A DNA stretch of 64,000 nt from Amoebidium appalachense (lineage: Eukaryota > Ichthyosporea). Shown one piece after another: positions 1-30,499 of this stretch (positions are counted from its first letter, which is position 1; each line of letters begins with the position of its first letter). Both the position numbers and the translations under genes were made by a program. A model generated the notes under the pieces. It made no database searches, was not told the DNA's origin, and saw only the letters and a program-made list of their open reading frames with translations. The stretch spans positions 2,356,001 to 2,420,000 of the forward strand of contig CAVNZM010000010.1 of the NCBI GenBank assembly GCA_963693365.1. Reading direction: 5' to 3'.

Positions 1-483
1 CGTTAAAAATAAAAACTACACTGCTTACTAACCGAATTAGACAATAATCCCTGAGGATTGGAATGTGTTTCCTGGGAGATTGCTTTACAAAAACAGTGTC
101 AAACACCACTGTTTTACACTTTGTTTGGTTATCTTCAGCGTGGATAGATTTTGTCAACATTGTGGTTGCAAGCAATTGGCTCTTGATCCGTTGCACGGAT
201 TGTGTTCCGTGCCCATGTTTGTTTACTCGTGCGGTACCCGGTACAGTCTTGGGTACAGGGCCCGGGTCTACTCGCCCGGTCGGGCATATGCAGCCTCACT
301 AGTATTGAGAGTGGCATGGCAGTCATACAGGAGGAGTAGTACTGCAGGATACACGTGCATGTGTCCAGTGCCACAAATGTACTTTTTTACTGGTCATACA
401 TGTGCAGTTGGCACGGTGGCAGGCTTCATTGATGGACTGCGCGCCGCTGAGGCTGACTTCCGATCGCGAACGGTGACTGTGAG

Positions 484-513
484 CACGGCCCCTCTGAAAA
501 AAAGACGGCCTGG
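484..513 (+). repeat. Left terminal inverted repeat
   Basis: About 30 bp, matching the reverse complement of 7628-7656 except for one C in the homopolymer, and matching the outer 20 bp of 3935-3957. Confidence 0.6.
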
Positions 514-1250
514 ATAGATCGTGAATCACTTACCCCCCATGTTTTAGATTAATCTTCAAGATTAATCAATCTTGTATCCCGGGAATTCTGGAAAATCGGT
601 CAATTAGAGTGATTAATCTTCAACATTAATCTCAACTCCCCCTCAAAAAACGGAGTTTTTTCCCGTAAAAATGGTCCGACGGGGCTGAAATTTTCCATGA
701 GCGAAGCAAACATAATAAAGGTTTGAAAGCCCAGCGGCTGGGTGTGTGTTGCATATGGACTTTTCGGCACAGCGAGAGCGTGACGGTAGGTGAATATGGA
801 TATCGAGGATCATTAATCAAGGAGCCACAGTGACTGCTGCAAGGCTTGAATGATTGATCTGAGTGTGCTGTATTGCATTATGATGTGGGGGGAAAAACGC
901 TGCGTTTCAACAAAGAAAGGGGAGAGCAATGCTTTTACACCCCTCGAGTGCAGTATACCATTGGTTGCTGTTCGAACAAGACCCATTTATGGTGTGACGT
1001 ATAGCCTTTTTTAGCTGTTGTAAACAAACAACACGGGCCGTGGCTACTTTTGAGGACCCTGCTTGTAGATTATCATCTCACACCCAACTTGAACCCGTAG
1101 CGTTGCTGTGGATACACCCTGTCGTTTTCACTTTCTTTTTGTTTTCTTGTTTTTTTTTTTTGGTTTTTGGTGATGGACGCAAAGAATGGAAGGGGACTTT
1201 GAAATAATATTTGATGATAGTGGTGGGTTTGAAGCCGGCCGGGGCAGTAG

Positions 1251-1679
1251 ACTAGAGACATCTTTAACGATTTCTTTGCTGACGAGAGCACAAGTGATAC
1301 AGAAGATTCTGTTGACAACGGTGATACCAAACTCACAGGAAAATGGCGTATTTATGACGCCAAGCAAGTAGAGTTAACACTCAAAGCAGACGATGTTGAA
1401 AACAGGCTTTTAGATACGTTCAGGAAGGAGGCCTCGGAGATCCAGAAACGTTTGCTAACCCACTTTTCTGGAGAGCCAACCATTAGTAACGTCCTCGATC
1501 TCTTCTTTTCACCACTCATTCTCCAGACACTGCTTGAGACTATCAAAATTGGACTCCGTGCACGCAAGAAGAGGACTGCCACACTACACGATTTACACGG
1601 TTTCCTGAAAGTGATATGCTATTTGTCATTCTACGGTGTACACATGTGTCCCCCTCCGTGTTCTATGGTGTTAAACTGA
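1251..1679 (+). pseudogene. piggyBac-like transposase N-terminal fragment
   Basis: The open frame 1251-1679 encodes an acidic leader followed by TISNVLDLFFSPLILQTLLE and TLHDLHGFLKVICYLSFYG. This resembles the start of the DDE_Tnp_1_7 (piggyBac) domain, which has a FxxFFxxxLLExIxxETN helix and a LxELKxFLGLLLxMG helix. A stop codon precedes the frame (1248-1250), and the catalytic DDD region is not found before the repeats begin at about 1.8 kb. It is therefore a truncated remnant, or one exon of a spliced gene. Recognition is from short motifs only. Confidence 0.45.
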
Positions 1680-1798
1680 GCCACGCATTCCCAACCGCAA
1701 ACACCGGTACCTCCACTTTTCATATTTTGTTTTTGTTGTTTCGTCCTGATTTTCTCTATGCAAAGGAGCCTGTCTGAAGCTGTGTAGGTGTGTATGTG

Positions 1799-1874
<76 letters not shown>

Positions 1875-2516
1875 CTTCTTTTTCCTTCTCCCCCCCCCCC
1901 CCCCCTAGTTTTTTGAATATACGTAATAGCAAGGGGGACTGGCGGCATGCCAGCAGCAGTGTATGTGTGTATGTGTGTGGGTGTGGGTTTGTGTGTGTGT
2001 GTGCGGGTTGGCGGGGGGGGGGAGGGAGGGGGGGGGGGGGGGGGGGCTGCCTGCCGTTGTATTCAGTACCCTGCATACATCTGTGTATGAAGCACAAACA
2101 ATACGGTCACTGTGCTTTGATGGTTTTGAAATTAAATTAGCTGTGGCACGTTTCTGTGGTCACAGACCTGTATTTGGTTTCATTATAAATATCATCATAA
2201 ATATATGTAGCACATAGTATTAGTATTAATAATCCCTTTTTGGAAGATCATAAATAATTGGAAATGTAACATAATACTACTATAATTGTTTCCAGAAATG
2301 TCACCGAAAATTATGTGTGGCTCTTGGAGAGGAAGAAAAAGATGGTTGAAATCATGCAACATGTCTCAGTGTGTATGGAAAACGTCTATCATGAATGATT
2401 CCCCCACCCCCCCCCCCCCGCCTCCCCCTTCCTACATAGCCCGGCCCGAATTCCTGCCCCTCCCCTCCCCTTCCCCCCCCCCCCCCCCCCCCCCCCCTCC
2501 CCCTCCCCTCCCCCCC

Positions 2517-2556
<40 letters not shown>

Positions 2557-3441
2557 TTGAGCACACACACACGCGCACGCACTGTGGCACCTGCCCACCT
2601 AACCGTGGTCACCCTAACACACACATGTGCACACACACACAAACACGTACACGCACAAAGACATGACACACACACATGGCATGGCACACACATTGAAACG
2701 GCCAGGTACATGCATTCACGAGTGCACATATCACACTCACCCCGGGGCCCCGGCTCCCTGTTAAATAACAAGGAAATTCTATTCATAGCAATATTGTACA
2801 GATACACAGACATTATCCCCCCCCCCCCCCCCCGACCCCCCCCCCCCCCTCCGCCCCAACACACATGCACATGCACCGGCTGCCCACCCAACCACCCTGA
2901 CACACGTACGTGCACGCCGTGGCACACGGACTCGTACATGCATGTATATAGAGATACACACACACACTGCATGCCGTGGCACACACTGCACTGTGAAACA
3001 CAGTGCGTAACACGTGCCACACGTGCACACACCGCAAACAAGCACGTGCACTGTGGCATCATACATGCTGAAAAACACACATGCACCCACACACACACAC
3101 ACGCGGTACACACTCACACGCAAACCGTGGACACCGTCACAGAAAACATGCACCGGCACACACTCTCTGCAATGTACACACGTACAAGCGTGTGCATTGC
3201 ATACAAACACACCCACACAAGCACACACACACGTCATCACAGCTGAACACACTAACATCAGCATGTGCGTACAATAGCACATGCATTTTAAGTTGACCTG
3301 TACAGTACCACGGCACCGTGTTACGTGGCATCCATGCACTGCATGCAGCGTACACGTGGCACCACACACACCCGTATGTGTGCTTGTCTATATAGGCATA
3401 TGCACAGGCCTAGGCACACATGTGCACACACACGTGCACAC

Positions 3442-3483
<42 letters not shown>

Positions 3484-3519
3484 ACGCACACACCAGCACA
3501 CAGACACACACACAGCACA

Positions 3520-3557
<38 letters not shown>

Positions 3558-3934
3558 GAGAAAGTGAGAGAGTACCTCACACATGACACCGGGAGCCCGC
3601 TGTGCGCGCACAATTAACACGTGAGCTTCGTGAGCCGCGGCCGGCTGCCGATCATATGCATGTGCCGCGGGATCCAGCCGCTGTGATTAATCTTCTTCTC
3701 GGATTGATTAATCTTCTTTTACGCTCGCACCTCTTCTCGAAGGTGTATAATAAACATGGATATTATAGACATAAACACCCAAAAAAAATTACATAGGCGT
3801 TTTCTTGACTATCAAAACCAACTTTTTGCTTACTTAACATGTATTTTTGGGCTGCTGGGTAAGTCGGTGGAAGCGCCGCAAATGTGATTAACGTTGAAGA
3901 TTAATCATTTGATTACATGGGGGTTACTGCCTTA

Positions 3935-3957
3935 GATCTTTTTTTCAGAGGGCCGTG
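3935..3957 (-). repeat. Internal copy of the terminal inverted repeat
   Basis: TTTTTTTCAGAGGGCCGTG end copy in the right-end orientation. The adjoining inner sequence (GATTAATC and GGGGGTTA motifs) mirrors that inside 514-570, so this looks like the right end of a 484-3957 element. Confidence 0.55.
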
Positions 3958-4031
3958 ATAGATTACGTCATAAAATCGCATTCCATTGTGCTCGTGGTAT
4001 TTCGATCCACTGGATTCCGGCCCTAAACGAG

Positions 4032-4968
4032 ATGCCGGCACAGAACATGAATGTTGTTGTTTTTCGTTTACGGTCTCGCTTTTTTTGGTTCAGTGACGGA
4101 GACATCGGTAATATGGCTGACGGCGCGACTGGCCCTATGGAGGGAGCTGCTCCTCCCGCGCCTGGAATGGATAAGAAGAGGAGTAACGGTCTGCGTAGCA
4201 ACAAAGTCGGTAAGATATGCAGTGTTCCAGGCTGCAGAGGCAACTACGACGACCAAAACAAGGTTTTCGTTTACAAATTCCCCAACCCAAACGACGGGCA
4301 CATTAAAAGCGAGACACTACGCGAAGAAACACGGAACCTTCTCAGTGCGTGGCTACGTGCTGTGCCGAGGCAGTGGCCTGAGAACTTCGACCCGCAGTGG
4401 GTACACTTTTGTGTGGGAGATCAACGGTCAAAAAATCGATCTCTCATTCGAGGGGGGGACGGCATGTTTTCGGCATCTGCAGACTATCTACGAGTCTGAA
4501 CGCGGGCAGGCACTCAAGGAGGCCTTCAGACTCACACCCACCGTTCTCTGGCCCAACAACTTCGACAAGCAGAAGGTGGGGCCAGCTTTGGCTGTGTTCC
4601 ACGAGTCCACCATTGCTGCGCTCGACAACCACGTGGTCGATGAACCCCTGTTTAAGTTCACCGCAAACTTCCTAAAACAAATCGCACGGTGGTGGAAGCT
4701 TATGAACATCGGTACCACCACATATGCGGCGCGCAAATCGGACCCATGATGTGCTGCATTCAACCAGCAGCAGTGACCAGCGGCTGATTTGGCTGGAGAA
4801 ATTCGCTGAGTGGGTGGTGAGCATGCCCATTGGTGAGCATGCCCACTGGCGAGGGGGGTTTTACGGAGGAAACGCAGTGGTCGCTGGCGTTTACGAGCAA
4901 GACAATGGTACCCCCCCCCCCCCTCCCCCCTCAAAATCCCCTCCTATGTCCTCATGCCGCTCCCCCTC

Positions 4969-5001
<33 letters not shown>

Positions 5002-5522
5002 AAAAAAGGCAGAAAGGAGGATGAAAAACACACTGAAATTCCAAAAATCCCCTTCGGTGTGCCCTCTTCCCAGCCCTCGTGCACTAAACAACACAGCTTC
5101 CCCCCCCCCCCCCCCCCCCCCCATTTCTCTCTCCACCATGGTCGCGCCATAGCACCACCACATCCCCCTTCGTACACGAAACAACAGAATAAACCGAAAA
5201 TTTCAATCTTGAACCCCCTCCATACCCCCCCCCCCCCCCCCCAAACACGCGAGACTTATTCATTTCTATTGCGTTGAGAAATAAGCAACCCCCTCCCCCC
5301 CCCCACCCCCTTCTTCCCCCTCCCCTTGACTGGATAGATAAACACCCCCCTCACCCCCTCACCCCCCCCCAACACACGAGGTCACATGAGGAGTCGACCG
5401 GCATAAAGTGTGTGATGTGTGTGTGTGTGTGTGTGTGTGTTTGTGTGTGTCTGTGTGTGACACTGTGTGTGTGTGTGTGTGTGACACGTGTGTGTGTGCG
5501 CGCGCATCAGTGTGTTTGTGTG

Positions 5523-5564
<42 letters not shown>

Positions 5565-6092
5565 TGTGTCGGGATGGGTGGGTGGGGGGGGGGGGGGGGG
5601 GGGGGGGAGAGGGGGGGGGGGGGGCTTTTCCATATGGTTTTTCACATGCCAAGCGTAGTCAAATGTGGTGCCACACAGATTTTGCTGACTTTTTATTTGC
5701 AGGCCAGCTGGTTTCATCCGCTATCTCCTGGACAGCGGCATGAGCGGCGAGAAGCTCAACTTTGTGCTCACCAGAAAGTTTCAAACCGACCCCCTTGAGG
5801 GTGCTTTTGGCACAATCCGACAGTACAGCGGTGGGAACTACAACGTTGGGGCAGCACAGGTGGGTACCTCCCCCTCCTGGATCCCCCCCCCCCCCCTACC
5901 CTACTCAGCCACCCACCCACTGCCTGCCACAGTGAAACACAAGAGATACATCACACACTCACGATTCATACAGCATTACAAAGAATAGAGACAGAACAGA
6001 TATAGGATGATTTGGTGATTCACCTTAATAATGGGATAGAGGTGTCATGACATGGTGGCCCCGGGGAATAAAATAATCAGGAGAAAAAAAAA

Positions 6093-6125
<33 letters not shown>

Positions 6126-6409
6126 TATAGCGAGAGAGGCAGGGACGGAAGAAGGGGTTGGATGAGGAGGGGAGGGGGAGGGGGGGTATCAGGACAAAAG
6201 GAGTGTGGTGAAAAGAAAGGGTGCAAAGAAAACTGAACGAACAATGAAATTAGGGGGGGGGGGGGGGGGTTGTTGAACTCAAACCACAAAATGCACACAC
6301 GTACACGCATACACACACACACACACACAAACACACAGACACACAGACACACATACACCACACACACACACACACACACCCACACACACACACACACACA
6401 CACACCGTA

Positions 6410-6447
<38 letters not shown>

Positions 6448-7070
6448 ACACACCCACACACCCACACACCATACATACACAACCCCATGCAGATACACCT
6501 AAACCTGTGTACACACGAAGATATGCTATGATACACTGCTTGCGCGCCCGCACCATAGTGTGTCATAACTTTTATAGCCACGTGCCATCTATATATACAC
6601 AAATCACACAATAAACTCACCTCTATGAACAGACTCTCCAGGCCGTCAAAAGGATACGGGTGCAGAAGCTGGCAAAGCTGGCAGTGCAGACGGGCACAAG
6701 TGTAACACAGCTGTTCGACAACATGAACACGGCGCTCAACAGCAAACGCAAAACGATCACCATCGAGACCATTCTCCCACTCTACAACAACACCATCTGG
6801 GGCCACGTCTATAAAATCAGAGAAGCAAGCAGAGCAAGTCGTCGACAAAACCAGCAAAGAAGAAAAAGGACAGCAAAACAGAGGAAAATGGAGGCGAAGG
6901 GAGGAAGAAGGAAGGGAAAGAAAGGTGAAAACAAAACAACCACGGCGGAACCACCTACCGTCGAGTGGGAGATGGAGGGAAACGATGACGAGCTGGTGGC
7001 TGCACTGGAGGCAGCAGAGGCGGAGTACGATTGGATGGTAGAAGCGTATTTGGAGGAAGCAGAGCTCTAG
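4032..7070 (+). pseudogene. Decayed P-element/THAP9-like transposase
   Basis: An N-terminal THAP-type finger (CSVPGCRGNYDDQNKVFVYK, then FPNPND and LLSAWLRAVPRQW; about 4200-4400) is followed in another frame by a GTP-binding/insertion domain segment (KEAFRLTPTVLWPNNFDKQK, VGPALAVF; 4405-4725). A third frame gives RLIWLEKFAEWV. After a CA-rich intron comes a spliced exon 5702-5858 with [20 protein letters not shown], the C-terminal RNase H-like block with the catalytic Glu in DPLEGAFG. A last exon (6636-7070) is basic then acidic and ends at TAG. The two catalytic Asp blocks expected between THAP and the insertion domain are absent, and the frame changes at least twice. It is a non-functional, internally deleted relative of the P superfamily. 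Confidence 0.72.
5702..5858 (+). other. P-type transposase exon (catalytic Glu block)
   Basis: Bounded by TTTATTTGCAG and GTGGGT. It encodes [10 protein letters not shown], then [20 protein letters not shown] and GGNYNVGAAQ, aligning with the THAP9/P-element segment that reads YxLTxKxxQDxLExFFxxIRxxGGxNxNP. Confidence 0.75.
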
Positions 7071-7131
7071 CGGCTTTGTCAGTGTTTTTTAACCCTTTTC
7101 TTTTTTTGCCAGTAGGTAGAGGTGTGTGTGT

Positions 7132-7166
<35 letters not shown>

Positions 7167-7732
7167 CTTCACAGTGTTTATTGGTTGGTGGTTAGTGTTG
7201 CAGGACATAGACGTTCTAATACTTAACATACAGGTAGTATTATGTTACCTAGTTACCTAGTGGATAGAAACACCTTTGAGAGAATATACGCAAAGATGAG
7301 TTCTAGTTTTGTAGTAGATCTTTGCTCACGGCCGTGTTTGTGTAAACGTGAACTACTCAATAGATATAACTATACTGAGACTCAGCTACACCATTATGTA
7401 CACTATGCCAAAACTTTGTGCTATAGGGCTTTAGCATATTACTCTAAGACAAAAAAACGCCCTAGAACATAGGAAGCACTTCATAAACTTTTGTCGTTTT
7501 TTTTCCCTTCCGGTTTCCTTCATCTGCGCACATACATACTCGCGCTGTGAGCAGATAGTTTGCGAGCGAATCATGGCGAATCCAGTGGATCGAAATACCA
7601 ATCTGCTCTTTTGACCCCGATCTGCGGCCAGGCCGTCTTTTTTTCAGAGGGCCGTGCGCTGTGAGCCTCGTGAGCCTCCTCCCGCCGCTCGAGTTTACCT
7701 GCATGCACACACATGCATACGTGAAACCGGGG

Positions 7733-7815
<83 letters not shown>

Positions 7816-8531
7816 CACACTTTTGGGTCCTCGAGGCATCATATTTCATTCACTAAATACTCTCAAATTTTATCAGGTGCCGCGGGTGATACCCGAGGCT
7901 GCCAGTATATTTATCCACGGTGACCGGCACCGCGTGCATATAGCATGGTCCAAAGCTGCAAATAAAATCTAGCAATTTTATATGCTCGAAAAATTACCTG
8001 CTAAAGGCAACATGTACACTCACAAATAATCATATAATGTGTGTATGTAAAACCATATATATCATTAACGATATATAATAACGGCACTATTGCAAACACT
8101 GCTGCAGGTCTCTGCAATCGGATCATTGACACACCTTCAGTGGCCTCAGTTGTTCATTTTTTTAAATAATTTAATGACACATAATTGCGACGGGAACCTA
8201 TCAGCAGTTCAACAATATCAACAATATGTACTGTGCGACCACTGGTTTTACGCCAACATGGCGTACACTTAAAGAAAAAAAAGGGGGGGGGAAGGGGGGG
8301 GGGGGGGGGGGGGGGGGGGGAGGGGCTCGGTCACGGCATGCGTCCTTCTATTCTTTCAAGTTCTGCATTAATGTAATGATAATGTACAAATGTATTCAGG
8401 GTGACACAACTAGATCCCCACATCCCCACATCAGAAAAACTGAATTTTAACAAGCATCATAGGAGTGCATACAGGTGTGGAAGGGACAAACACGTAGTGG
8501 GAGGTCTAAAAAGCGGAAAAGAGGGGGGGCA

Positions 8532-8575
<44 letters not shown>

Positions 8576-8590
8576 AATAGCGCGTTTTGA
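7071..8590. other. Intergenic and element tail between the P-like element and PMS2
   Basis: Holds a poly-G tract (7131-7166), an unassigned 76-codon ORF (7242-7472), the right terminal repeat (7628-7656), a (CA)n tract (7734-7811), and poly-G tracts at 8282-8320 and 8523-8574. I see no supported gene. Confidence 0.6.
7577..7656 (-). repeat. Right end with terminal and subterminal inverted repeats
   Basis: 7628-7656 is the terminal repeat. Inside it, 7577-7599 (GAATCCAGTGGATCGAAATA then CCA) is a perfect 23-bp inverted match to 3999-4021, just before the transposase start. Subterminal inverted repeats are a feature of P-type elements. Confidence 0.6.
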
Positions 8591-27351
<18,761 letters not shown>

Positions 27352-27731
27352 GTTGCTAGAAAGCATAGTCACTGTATGAAGAAGCTAACCAACCGAGAAT
27401 AATTAAAAAAACCCTCTTTCACGGTTGTGAGTGAAAGCGAAAGCGAGCACTATGAGAGTCAAATATTGAGAATGAAAGCAGACACCCAAAAAAAAAAAAA
27501 AAAACAGCGAAGAATAGTTTCGACGGCTTGAAGGCTGAAAGAAACTTGCCAAGAAGTGGAATCAATGCTATTGACGAGGGTTGCTAATCAAAACAAATAG
27601 TTAATTACGTGAACGTGTAACAGGAAAAAACAGCAATAAAAAGTATATGCTTCGACTCCGTGGCACCTCGGAAAACAGAAACTGTTCAGGACCGCAACCT
27701 TGAACCCGCATCCAGAAAAACCGGCTCTCAA

Positions 27732-27753
27732 TTTGGCGCCAAATTTGACCAAT
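27732..27753. promoter_or_regulatory. Palindromic E2F-type site and CCAAT box upstream of PMS2
   Basis: TTTGGCGCCAAA (27732-27743) is a perfect palindromic E2F/DP consensus, with CCAAT a few bases away at 27749. They lie about 380-400 bp upstream of the PMS2 ATG. E2F control of DNA replication and repair genes is well known, so a cell-cycle-regulated PMS2 promoter is a reasonable reading. The sites could also serve the ORFs on the right (bidirectional promoter). Confidence 0.5.
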
Positions 27754-28024
27754 CAAAACAACGAGATAAGGACCATAAGCCTAAAGTGCGTAGACCCGCT
27801 AACGAGAATCGGAAGTTGGAACATCAGATGTGTGGAGTCCGAGTCCTTTTAAAAAAGAACATGCTGGATGGCCGTATGGAGCGTTTTTGCAGCAGGCGTG
27901 TTTTGCCCACCGTCCATGGCTATGGGATTATTTATGCGGGTAAGTTTTCCTTTACATTTTTTTTTACACGCCTTCTATTGCATCGCCAGCTGGAGACGAG
28001 TGACAGTAGTGTTTGCCAACACAA

Positions 28025-28036
28025 TGACGTCACGTG
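28025..28036. promoter_or_regulatory. Overlapping CRE and E-box
   Basis: TGACGTCACGTG joins a full palindromic CRE (TGACGTCA, bZIP/CREB-ATF) to an E-box (CACGTG, bHLH). It lies about 280 bp before the ATG of the small ORF at 28306 and 670 bp upstream of PMS2. Confidence 0.4.
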
Positions 28037-28305
28037 TTAGTCTTTTCATTTGGTAAGGTGCCACCAGGCTCAGCCAGCCGCGGCTGACAAACACGACACA
28101 AAGACGAGTGAAACTTTTTTCCCGTGGGCTTATTTGAGGAAGAAAAATGAGGCAATTTACGACAGGCAGAAATAAACGTAAGTCTGGAGTGAAGAGCATA
28201 TTCAAACACTATGGTTCAAACATCCTGACACAAACATTTGATTTCATCACGTAAGTGGCACCCAGCAGCGGAACCGACCAAGACTGAGCCCTCTTGAACG
28301 CAAAC

Positions 28306-28755
28306 ATGTCTTCCTCTGAGCACACGTTCGCCCCCGTCCTCCGTGCCAAGCAATTGGGTGAGCCGCTCGAGCGCTCCGAGCCCAAAAACACCCCTTCCAC
28401 CGCCACATCCGAGAAGAACTCCAAACAGGACGAGCGGGAAGGAGACAGCAAACCTGAAGAGACACACAAAGAGAAACATCAAGAGCAAAAGGAGGAAAGA
28501 GGCACTGAATTCGGGACAGATGCCCCCGTGAGTGAAGACATGCCTGAGCCCCGCGCCCCCTGGGAGACCGGTGTCCATCACTACAAGGAGGACATGGGCC
28601 CCTACGCACCAGGCCAGGTCACGGAGCGAAATATCAGCCCGGGAGAAAAATTCGCTGGAGTTGGGGAGGGCAGTGGCACGGTTGGCTCCAACCCCACGGA
28701 TGTGCGTGCCACTGTGTGGGGCACGGGGACCACCACACAGTCTTACACAAAATGA
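28306..28755 (+). CDS. Hypothetical hydrophilic, disordered protein (149 aa)
   Basis: An uninterrupted ORF in the gap between the two large genes, free of simple-repeat coding. It begins MSSSEHTFAPVLRAK; an alternative in-frame ATG lies at 28294. The protein is rich in Glu, Lys, Ser, Thr and Gly with no Cys and few hydrophobic residues (for example KPEETHKEKHQEQKEERG), and it ends GTGTTTQSYTK. No domain is recognised. The composition resembles stress-related disordered proteins (LEA/hydrophilin style), but this is only a compositional likeness. The CRE/E-box lies upstream. Confidence 0.55.
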   Translation: MSSSEHTFAPVLRAKQLGEPLERSEPKNTPSTATSEKNSKQDEREGDSKPEETHKEKHQEQKEERGTEFGTDAPVSEDMPEPRAPWETGVHHYKEDMGPYAPGQVTERNISPGEKFAGVGEGSGTVGSNPTDVRATVWGTGTTTQSYTK

Positions 28756-28759
28756 ATAA

Positions 28760-29315
28760 TTTGTTCGCTGAGAGATGTTAGTTGTTCTGTTTGAGTGGAA
28801 GGATTTGGAAGGAGGAGGGGAGAGTGGGATGCAGGTTGTTTTCTGTTTCTATATATCATCTTGGGTACGTGGTTCGGACTTGTAAATTGTTATTTTTGAG
28901 GATTTAGTTTTGTTCTTAGACAGTTGGTGAAGTCTGGGTGTTTTTTCTAGAAAAAATGGGGAAGGGTTATGTAAGCTGAACAGGCATTATTACGTACAGA
29001 ACTTTACAGTTGATCACCCGTTTTTACCACTTACACAAATATTTCAATCTGATCACACCGACCCATGATTATTATAGGTGAGGGGCGTGTTGCATAGCCC
29101 TTGCTCGTTGTACTCCTCCTGGCCCTACTGCATGTGTTTGGTCACCTGTCTCAGAGAAAGAAAACGGGACTCACGACCGTGATTTCTCAACCATCACTAG
29201 CACCTAGCACCTCACTCAGTCCAACACTCATTTTTGGTGCGTGTGTGTGCACGGTGCGTACACGTGTGTGAGGTGTGGGGAGGGGGCTGAGGGGGCCCCG
29301 GGGTGTATTCCCTTT

Positions 29316-29354
<39 letters not shown>

Positions 29355-29433
29355 AGGGGAGAAGGGGTGTATTCGCGTTTTTTTTTTTTTTTTTTTTTTT
29401 TTTGGGGGGGGGGGGGGGAGAAGCCCTTCTCCG

Positions 29434-29483
<50 letters not shown>

Positions 29484-30100
29484 ACACACACTACCAAGTT
29501 GTATTTGTGCGTGCTATACAAGATCTTGTTTGACACTTTTGTTATTACACAGTTCCAGTCCTTGCCCCACAGATCTACTCTTCAAAGGGTGATGCAGTGG
29601 TCCGGCCAGAAAAGCGTGTGCACGTACAATCCCCGTGCTCAACTCCACTACGTGGGCGGCGCCAAACCATGCATCACCTTGGTATCACGTGGATTTTTTT
29701 CCGCTCGACGTGAAAAAGAGAGAGACTTGTTTACTCTTGACAGTGTGCACAACCCAAGAACAATTCACGTTCTGGTAACATGAGCTCCCCCTCGCACTCA
29801 CAAGCACGTGGTATTTGAGTCTCAGGAAAAAAGTAGTTGAGTTGGGCCGTTTGCATAGTAGGAAGTTGTTTCTTTTGAACTTTCACTCACACAGCCCCTT
29901 CCCCCGCTCTGATCCTAGAAGCATCCGGATAGCACGACGACGAAACATGATATTGCAAACCAATCAGCTTCTCCCGCCCCAACCGCATATCCTGCCCTCC
30001 CCCTCACCCCCCTCACCCCCCTCACCCCCCCCCCCCCTCCCCTCCCCCCCCCCCCCCCCCCTCACCCCCCCCCCCCCCCCCCCCCCTTCTCCCAACACAC
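28760..30100. other. Gap between the two small ORFs
   Basis: No gene supported. Contains T-tract/poly-G compound repeats (29318-29352, 29380-29417), a poly-C run continuing into (CA)n (29436-29490), and C-rich repeats up to 30086. Confidence 0.6.
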
Positions 30101-30104
30101 ATAT

Positions 30105-30344
30105 TCATCCCGAGTGATAATCGACGCCCAACTTCTTCTCCTCCGTGTTTGCCCCCGCTGCGTGTGTGTATTGCTCGGGGGGTGCCTGGTAGTCGGACCT
30201 TCCCTGCTCGGCAACATCACGGGCAGTAGGGGCAAGGCCAGAGTTGACGAACGTCTCTACCTTCTCTCCGGTCTCGAGCTCAACGGAGGGCTGGAGCTGC
30301 TGAGCGGGGTCCTTGAAACGGTGATGCTCCTCGAGGTGTGACAT
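30105..30344 (-). CDS. Hypothetical small hydrophilic protein (79 aa)
   Basis: ORF from ATG 30344 to the stop at 30105. It starts MSHLEEHHRFKDPAQQLQPS, includes GLAPTARDVAEQGRSDYQAP and ends KKLGVDYHSG. On the minus strand a pyrimidine-rich CTTCTTCCAG precedes it at about 30380, so a 5'UTR intron is possible. An in-frame upstream ATG at 30464 would add 40 residues. No family is recognised. Its polar composition is similar in style to the ORF at 28306. It lies convergent to that ORF. Confidence 0.5.
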   Translation of the reverse strand: MSHLEEHHRFKDPAQQLQPSVELETGEKVETFVNSGLAPTARDVAEQGRSDYQAPPEQYTHAAGANTEEKKLGVDYHSG

Positions 30345-30499
30345 GATGCTGGTGTGGTGACGACCGTGGCGTGCGGGTCTGGAAGAAGGGTGATCTGTGG
30401 TGCAGATGTTATGCTTAGTTTCAGCATCAGCGGTCTGAAATTCCGAGATAATGTGCGGGTTCACGGTTGAGTAGCTCGGTATTTGGCCGCTGGGGCATT

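Larger units (their letters stand above)
484..7656. mobile_element. Composite transposon region bounded by P-like terminal inverted repeats
   Basis: The sequence at 484-513 (CACGGCCCCTCTGAAAAAAA then GACGGCCTGG) is repeated inverted at 7628-7656, with one base fewer in the C run. A second inverted copy of the outer 20 bp lies at 3935-3957. Two readings fit. In one, a single 7.2-kb element has an internal end copy. In the other, a 3.5-kb element (484-3957) abuts a second element (to 7656) whose left end is lost. The subterminal GATTAATCTTC motifs near 545-625 and 3885-3910 are mirrored, which favours the 3.5-kb element. CTGTGAG occurs near both outer ends, but not as a clean 8-bp duplication. 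Confidence 0.55.

Noticed and set aside
65-517. 150-codon ORF at the left edge
   Set aside because: No recognisable motif, Cys-rich chance composition, and it runs into the transposon terminal repeat; competing ORFs overlap on both strands.
2352-3600. Long ORFs of THTHTH, VCVCVC, PPPP or GGGG composition here and throughout
   Set aside because: They are translations of (CA)n, (GT)n and homopolymer runs, open on several frames and both strands, with no splice or domain support.
7242-7472. 76-codon ORF after the P-like transposase
   Set aside because: Has a normal-looking composition but no motif, splice context or partner; left unassigned.
477-7665. CTGTGAG as a target-site duplication of the P-like element
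   Set aside because: Present near both ends, but offset by two bases and seven rather than eight long; not a clean duplication.
27660-28040. 126-codon plus-strand ORF upstream of PMS2
   Set aside because: No domain, ends in a poly-T/low-complexity stretch, and overlaps the regulatory sites; more likely promoter or 5'UTR sequence.
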